A DNA stretch of 64,000 bases from Salinimicrobium terrae DSM 17865 (GTDB lineage Bacteria; Bacteroidota; Bacteroidia; Flavobacteriales; Flavobacteriaceae), in NCBI RefSeq assembly GCF_000424665.1, contig NZ_AUKI01000023.1:62001-126000 (forward strand), given 5' to 3'. Below, piece after piece: positions 60,025 through 64,000 of the stretch. The notes beneath the pieces were generated by a model, which was given only the letters and a program-made list of their open reading frames with translations, searched no databases and was not told where the DNA came from. A program made the translations under genes and the position numbers. Numbering within the stretch: the stretch's first letter is position 1; each line of letters begins with the position of its first letter.

Positions 60025-60474
60025 TTAAAGGATTTGCCCTGCGTGCTCCTTGGTTTTTACTTTTGAAATAACATCAGCGATAACTCCATTTTCATCAATT
60101 ACAAAGGTGGTACGGTGAATGCCTTCGTATTCTTTTCCCATAAATTTTTTGGGACCCCAAACTTTGAAAGCATTTATCACTTCCTTGTCCTCATCGGCCA
60201 ATAGCGGGAAAGGCAGATCATTTTTCTCTTTAAAACTTTGCTGGCGTTTAGGGGAATCTGCGCTCACACCAAGGATTTCATAACCTTTGTTTTGAAAAGC
60301 TTTATAGTTGTCCCTAAGATTACAAGCCTCGGCGGTACAGCCGGGAGTACTGGCTTTGGGATAAAAGAAAACCACCAGTTTTTTTCCTTTGTAGTCTTCA
60401 AGCTTATGTTGATTTCCATTTTGATCTTTGGCAGAAAAATTTGGCGCCTTATCGCCCGGTTGAAGTGTTGTCAT
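60025..60474 (-). CDS. bcp: Thioredoxin-dependent thiol peroxidase (Bcp/PrxQ)
   Basis: 149 residues, peroxiredoxin fold. Peroxidatic Cys in PKASTPGCTAEACNLRD (near 46) with resolving Cys five residues later, the PrxQ/BCP pattern; TFVIDENGVIADV is near the C-terminus. It reduces hydroperoxides in the cytoplasm. It is divergent from nth; the two promoters overlap (see findings). Confidence 0.93.
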   Translation of the reverse strand: MTTLQPGDKAPNFSAKDQNGNQHKLEDYKGKKLVVFFYPKASTPGCTAEACNLRDNYKAFQNKGYEILGVSADSPKRQQSFKEKNDLPFPLLADEDKEVINAFKVWGPKKFMGKEYEGIHRTTFVIDENGVIADVISKVKTKEHAGQIL

Positions 60475-60480
60475 AATTAT

Positions 60481-60488
60481 TACTTTTG
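60481..60488 (+). promoter_or_regulatory. -7 promoter element for nth
   Basis: TACTTTTG, exact TAnnTTTG, 18 bases before the nth ATG at 60507. Confidence 0.5.
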
Positions 60489-60491
60489 TTT

Positions 60492-60499
60492 CAAAGTTA
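60492..60499 (-). promoter_or_regulatory. -7 promoter element for bcp
   Basis: Minus strand TAACTTTG, exact TAnnTTTG, 17 bases before the bcp ATG at 60474. It lies 3 bases from the nth -7 box on the other strand. Confidence 0.5.
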
Positions 60500-60506
60500 C
60501 ATATTA

Positions 60507-61169
60507 ATGACCAAGCAGGAAAAAGTTCAATTCGTCATAGACACTCTAGCAGAAATTTACCCCAATGTTCCCATTCCTTTAGACCATAAAGATCCTTACA
60601 CTTTATTAATTGCAGTATTACTTTCGGCACAGAGTACAGATGTACGGGTAAATCAAATTACCCCTCTCCTTTTTGCCAGGGCAGACAATCCTTATTCTAT
60701 GGCAAAACTTTCTGAAGATGAAATAAGGGAGATTATTAAACCTGTAGGCTTGTCACCTATGAAAGCTAAAGGAATCTACGGTCTTTCCAGGATACTTATT
60801 GAAAAGTATAACGGGGAGGTCCCGGCAGATATTGATGCCCTGGAGGAACTTCCTGCAGTAGGACATAAAACTGCCAGTGTGGTGATGTCCCAGGCTTTTA
60901 ATGTTCCGTCATTTCCTGTGGATACTCATATCCACCGACTTATGTATAGATGGAATTTATCAAATGGTAAAAATGTGGTGCAGACAGAAAAGGATGCAAA
61001 AAGACTTTTTCCCAGAGAACTGTGGAATGAACTTCATTTGCAAATAATTTGGTACGGTCGGGAATATTCTCCCGCCAGAGGGTGGGATCTTGAAAAAGAC
61101 ATTATTACCAAAACCATCGGCCGAAAAAAGGTGCTGGAAGAATACGATAAAAAAAAGACCCGCATATAG
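60507..61169 (+). CDS. nth: Endonuclease III (DNA glycosylase/AP lyase)
   Basis: 220 residues from the ATG at 60507. HhH-GPD domain: LPAVGHKTASVVM (Lys near 120) and VDTHIHR (Asp near 139). It removes oxidised pyrimidines. Unlike E. coli Nth, there is no C-terminal cysteine cluster (CX6CX2CX5C), so the [4Fe-4S] cluster is absent. The tail GREYSPARGWDLEKDIITKTIG is, from memory, typical of Bacteroidota Nth, so this seems a clade trait and not a local loss. It is divergent from bcp. Confidence 0.9.
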   Translation: MTKQEKVQFVIDTLAEIYPNVPIPLDHKDPYTLLIAVLLSAQSTDVRVNQITPLLFARADNPYSMAKLSEDEIREIIKPVGLSPMKAKGIYGLSRILIEKYNGEVPADIDALEELPAVGHKTASVVMSQAFNVPSFPVDTHIHRLMYRWNLSNGKNVVQTEKDAKRLFPRELWNELHLQIIWYGREYSPARGWDLEKDIITKTIGRKKVLEEYDKKKTRI

Positions 61170-61184
61170 CAGGTCTTTTTTTTA
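61151..61184. terminator. Terminator between nth and the small sigma-linked ORF
   Basis: Stem AAAAAGACC/GGTCTTTTT (61152-61160, 61172-61180) with a T run. The nth stop (61167-61169) is in the loop, and the convergent small ORF ends at 61182. It serves both. Confidence 0.8.
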
Positions 61185-61319
61185 GTTTAAAATTGTTTCA
61201 AATTCCAGCTTCTTATAAGAGCTTATTCGTAAAGCCTTAGAATAGTTCAAAAGGAAATTAATGGTTTCCTTTTTTGGGGTCATTGTTTTCAATTTTTTTC
61301 GAGAGTAAAGTTTCGCCAT
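61182..61319 (-). CDS. Small conserved ORF downstream of the sigma factor gene
   Basis: 45 residues (MAKLYSRKKLKTMTPKKET..., ending FETILN): a basic N-terminus then a KETINFLLNYSKALRI...KYKKLEFETIL-like helical tail. I recall similar short peptides after the same ECF sigma gene in flavobacteria. It is too short for common gene callers. The same strand and a 68-base gap from the sigma gene suggest co-transcription. Function unknown; could be an anti-sigma factor-like peptide, but that is a guess. Confidence 0.62.
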   Translation of the reverse strand: MAKLYSRKKLKTMTPKKETINFLLNYSKALRISSYKKLEFETILN

Positions 61320-61387
61320 TATTGGTTATTTAAGGTTGTAACTTAATAACGGACCAACTTTAATCTTATTGTACTGGAATGTCGTAG

Positions 61388-61972
61388 TTAATTAGTTAAA
61401 GTTAACTGGTGTTTCTCAATAACCTTACGTAGGTTTATTAGAGCATATCTCATTCGTCCAAGTGCAGTGTTTATACTAACCCCTGTTCTTTCTGAAATTT
61501 CTTTAAAACTCATGTCTTTATAGATCCTCATTACAAGAACCTCTAGTTGATCTTCAGGTAGTTCTTTGATCAACTCCTGAACATCTGCTTCGATCTGATC
61601 CTTAATGATTTGCTTTTCAGCATTTAGTCCGGAGTCACATAGGACCGAAAAAATATTGAAATCGCCACTGTTCTCAAACTTTGGCATTCTTTTGTTTTTT
61701 CTAAAATGGTCAATCACCAGGTTGTGCGCAATTCGCATCACCCAGGGAAGAAATTTACCTTCTTCATTGTATTTTCCTCTTTTCAGGGTTCTGATGACTT
61801 TGATAAATGTATCCTGAAAGATGTCTTCAGCAATATCTTTATCAAAGACTTTTGAAAAGATGAAACTGTATATACGTTGTTGGTGACGGTTAATTAGAAT
61901 AGAAAGTGACTGCTCGTCTCCTTCCATATAGCTTTTCACGAGAAAAGCATCATTTGCCTCGGCGTTGTTCAT
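61388..61972 (-). CDS. Sigma-70 family RNA polymerase sigma factor (ECF type)
   Basis: 194 residues with sigma regions 2 and 4. Region 2: INRHQQRIYSFIFSKVFDKDIAEDIFQDTFIKV, MRIAHNLVIDHFR. Region 4: LPEDQLEVLVMRIYKDMSFKEISERTGVSINTALGRMRYAL (helix-turn-helix). An ECF-type sigma factor without a clear anti-sigma partner encoded next to it. Divergent from uvrA across a 244-base spacer that carries the uvrA promoter element. Confidence 0.93.
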   Translation of the reverse strand: MNNAEANDAFLVKSYMEGDEQSLSILINRHQQRIYSFIFSKVFDKDIAEDIFQDTFIKVIRTLKRGKYNEEGKFLPWVMRIAHNLVIDHFRKNKRMPKFENSGDFNIFSVLCDSGLNAEKQIIKDQIEADVQELIKELPEDQLEVLVMRIYKDMSFKEISERTGVSINTALGRMRYALINLRKVIEKHQLTLTN

Positions 61973-62186
61973 AAGAGTTACTTTTACAGGCTGTTGGGGT
62001 GGCCTGGGTTAGTTATTATAAGTTCAAAGTAACTTTATGCTATAGGCAAATCTGGTTTAGAATTAATAACAGCAAATATAACAGGAAAATTTTCACTAAA
62101 ACAAATAAAAGGTTAATGTTTTTAACAATGTCAATTTCATATAGTTATAATCATTTTCCCGGAAGCCTAAAAATTTGAAGATTAAG

Positions 62187-62194
62187 TATCTTTG
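62187..62194 (+). promoter_or_regulatory. -7 promoter element for uvrA
   Basis: TATCTTTG, exact TAnnTTTG, 22 bases before the uvrA ATG at 62217, followed by CAG as at a typical start site. Confidence 0.55.
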
Positions 62195-62216
62195 CAGACT
62201 CATTTCAAATTTTAGT

Positions 62217-64000
62217 ATGCAAGTAGATATCTCAGGAATAGATCCAAAGGAGAATATAATTATAAAAGGAGCCCGTCTTCACAATTTAAAGAATATAAAT
62301 GTTATAATTCCGCGGAATAAACTAGTGGTCCTTACCGGACTTTCAGGATCGGGAAAGTCATCTCTGGCTTTTGATACTTTATATGCTGAAGGTCAGCGGC
62401 GTTATGTGGAGAGTCTATCCTCCTATGCCCGTCAATTTCTTGGCAGGCTAAATAAGCCACAGGTAGATTCTATAAAAGGAATTGCCCCGGCCATTGCTAT
62501 AGAGCAAAAGGTAAACTCCACTAATCCGCGTTCTACCGTGGGAACTTCTACAGAAATATACGATTACCTCAAACTGCTCTTTGCCCGTATTGGAAAAACT
62601 TACTCTCCGGTTTCGGGTGATGAGGTGAAAAAAGACACGGTTACCGATGTAGTGAATTATGTAAAGACTTTTCCTGAAGGCTCAAAAATGCTTCTTTTAG
62701 CACCTGTCCATGTAGAACAGAGTCGCACCCCCGAGGAAAAACTGAAAGTCCTCCTGCAACAAGGCTACAGCCGTATAAAATTTAAAGACGAAGTCCTTAG
62801 GATCGATGAAACAGATCTCTCAAAAATAGCAGAAAAAAATTTGTTTCTCGTTGTGGACAGGATCGTTACCAAAGATGATGAAGATTTCATGAATCGTCTG
62901 GCAGATGCCGTTCAAACTGCCTTTTTTGAAGGGAAAGGGGAATTGTTCATTGAAAATTTTTCAGATAAAAAAATAAGACAGTTCAGTAATAAATTTGAGC
63001 TGGACGGGATGAACTTTCTTGAGCCTAACGTCCACTTGTTCAGTTTCAATAATCCTTATGGAGCCTGCCCAAAATGTGAAGGGTACGGAGATGTTATTGG
63101 AATTGATGAAGATCTCGTGATACCAAATACAGGATTATCTGTCTATGAAAACGCGATTTTCCCCTGGCGCGGAGAAAGTATGAGCTGGTATCGCGATCAA
63201 TTGGTGAACAACAGCCATAAATTTAATTTCCCTATTCACAAACCGTATTTTGAGTTGACCCAGGAGCAAAAGGATTTAGTTTGGAATGGAAATAAACATT
63301 TTGAAGGACTAAATCAATTTTTCGCTTTTCTGGAATCCAAAGCTTACAAGATCCAAAACCGGGTGATGCTTTCCCGTTACCGCGGAAAAACGAGATGTTC
63401 TGTCTGTAAAGGTAAAAGGTTACGCCCCGAAGCAAATTATGTAAAAATAGGAGGAGCCAATATTACTCAGCTGGTAGAAATGCCGATAAATAAAGTTTCA
63501 GAATTCTTTGAACAGTTAGAGCTCGGTGAATCTGATGCTGCCATTGCAAAAAGGCTACTGACTGAAATAAGGAATAGACTTGGTTTCCTTTCAAAAGTGG
63601 GATTAACTTATCTCACTTTGAACAGAAAATCCAATACTCTCTCGGGTGGGGAATCACAACGAATCAACCTTGCAACTTCCCTGGGAAGCAGTCTGGTGGG
63701 TTCCATGTATATTCTTGATGAACCTTCGATTGGTTTACATCCCCGCGATACCTTGAAACTTATTGAAGTTCTTAAATCTCTTCGTGATCTTGGTAATACC
63801 GTGATTGTTGTAGAGCATGATGAAGATATCATGAAGGCCGCCGATGAAATTATCGATATTGGTCCCGAAGCCGGAACAAACGGTGGAGAAGTTGTCGCCT
63901 CCGGAACCTTTAGTGATATCCTGGTTTCTGACTCCCTGACTTCACAATACTTAAATAATACTCTCAGGATTGAGGTGCCTGCAAAAAGAAGAGAGTCAAA
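62217..64000 (+). CDS. uvrA: Excinuclease ABC subunit A, N-terminal part
   Basis: About 594 codons in the window; the gene continues past the right edge (full UvrA is about 940 aa). Walker A is [13 protein letters not shown], with the UvrA signatures [20 protein letters not shown] and [18 protein letters not shown]. Two CxxC zinc-binding pairs are seen ([19 protein letters not shown]), then the ABC signature [14 protein letters not shown] and [12 protein letters not shown]. Nucleotide excision repair damage sensor. No frame break seen in the visible part. Confidence 0.95.
   Translation, partial: MQVDISGIDPKENIIIKGARLHNLKNINVIIPRNKLVVLTGLSGSGKSSLAFDTLYAEGQRRYVESLSSYARQFLGRLNKPQVDSIKGIAPAIAIEQKVNSTNPRSTVGTSTEIYDYLKLLFARIGKTYSPVSGDEVKKDTVTDVVNYVKTFPEGSKMLLLAPVHVEQSRTPEEKLKVLLQQGYSRIKFKDEVLRIDETDLSKIAEKNLFLVVDRIVTKDDEDFMNRLADAVQTAFFEGKGELFIENFSDKKIRQFSNKFELDGMNFLEPNVHLFSFNNPYGACPKCEGYGDVIGIDEDLVIPNTGLSVYENAIFPWRGESMSWYRDQLVNNSHKFNFPIHKPYFELTQEQKDLVWNGNKHFEGLNQFFAFLESKAYKIQNRVMLSRYRGKTRCSVCKGKRLRPEANYVKIGGANITQLVEMPINKVSEFFEQLELGESDAAIAKRLLTEIRNRLGFLSKVGLTYLTLNRKSNTLSGGESQRINLATSLGSSLVGSMYILDEPSIGLHPRDTLKLIEVLKSLRDLGNTVIVVEHDEDIMKAADEIIDIGPEAGTNGGEVVASGTFSDILVSDSLTSQYLNNTLRIEVPAKRRES

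Overview
The window is chromosomal DNA of a Bacteroidota member, most likely a marine Flavobacteriaceae (Gramella/Salegentibacter/Salinimicrobium-like; the genus is an inference from protein style only). The evidence is a low-GC genome, PorX of the type IX secretion system, a fused LpxC-FabZ, bifunctional HisB, many small flavobacterium-type hypothetical proteins, and at least eighteen start regions carrying the Bacteroidota -7 promoter element TAnnTTTG. No rRNA, tRNA, CRISPR array, transposase or prophage gene was seen. Gene density is high and no gene-free stretch exceeds about 280 bases.

Layout. 1-8.0 kb: end of an SdiA-regulated-type protein, class A penicillin-binding protein, a DEAH helicase, a Crp/Fnr regulator, and a cysE-cysM cysteine synthesis pair. 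8-25 kb: housekeeping and stress genes (FUSC transporter-like protein, DJ-1/PfpI protein, alpha/beta hydrolase, SDR, membrane proteins, CDF metal exporter, DEAD-box helicase, YqaE/Pmp3 peptide, galE, MscS channel, EEP hydrolase, thioesterase, NUDIX, aldehyde dehydrogenase). 25-36 kb: 7TM-HD phosphodiesterase, thiolase, an NlpC/P60 protein whose catalytic Cys is Ala, TPR protein, gyrA and clpC. 36-44 kb: a full histidine operon (hisG-D-C-B-H-[four-helix bundle]-A-F-IE, minus strand), preceded by a recognisable His-rich leader peptide and terminator (attenuator). 44-55 kb: prohibitin-like protein, VWA protein, fabG, sucD, NTF2-like protein, then a lipid A / elongation-factor cluster (lpxD, lpxC-fabZ, lpxA, efp, second lpxD) and an HD-domain protein. 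55-64 kb: porX, tsaE, small membrane/secreted proteins, ald, bcp and nth (divergent), a small conserved ORF plus ECF sigma factor, and the first two thirds of uvrA.

The most unusual signals are outside the genes. The distal his operon and the efp/lpxD spacer contain degenerate tandem heptanucleotide arrays (period 7) whose consensus changes from spacer to spacer. Some overlap stop or start codons (hisF, hisH, efp), and arrays of related sequence but opposite orientation flank a four-helix-bundle gene inserted between hisH and hisA. Two elements of about 120 bp with terminal inverted repeats and internal hairpins lie at 16.6 kb and 47.0 kb. One promoter (the CDF exporter) appears to be nested inside the terminator hairpin of the upstream gene.

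All calls come from reading the sequence. No database search, RNA folding program or alignment was run.
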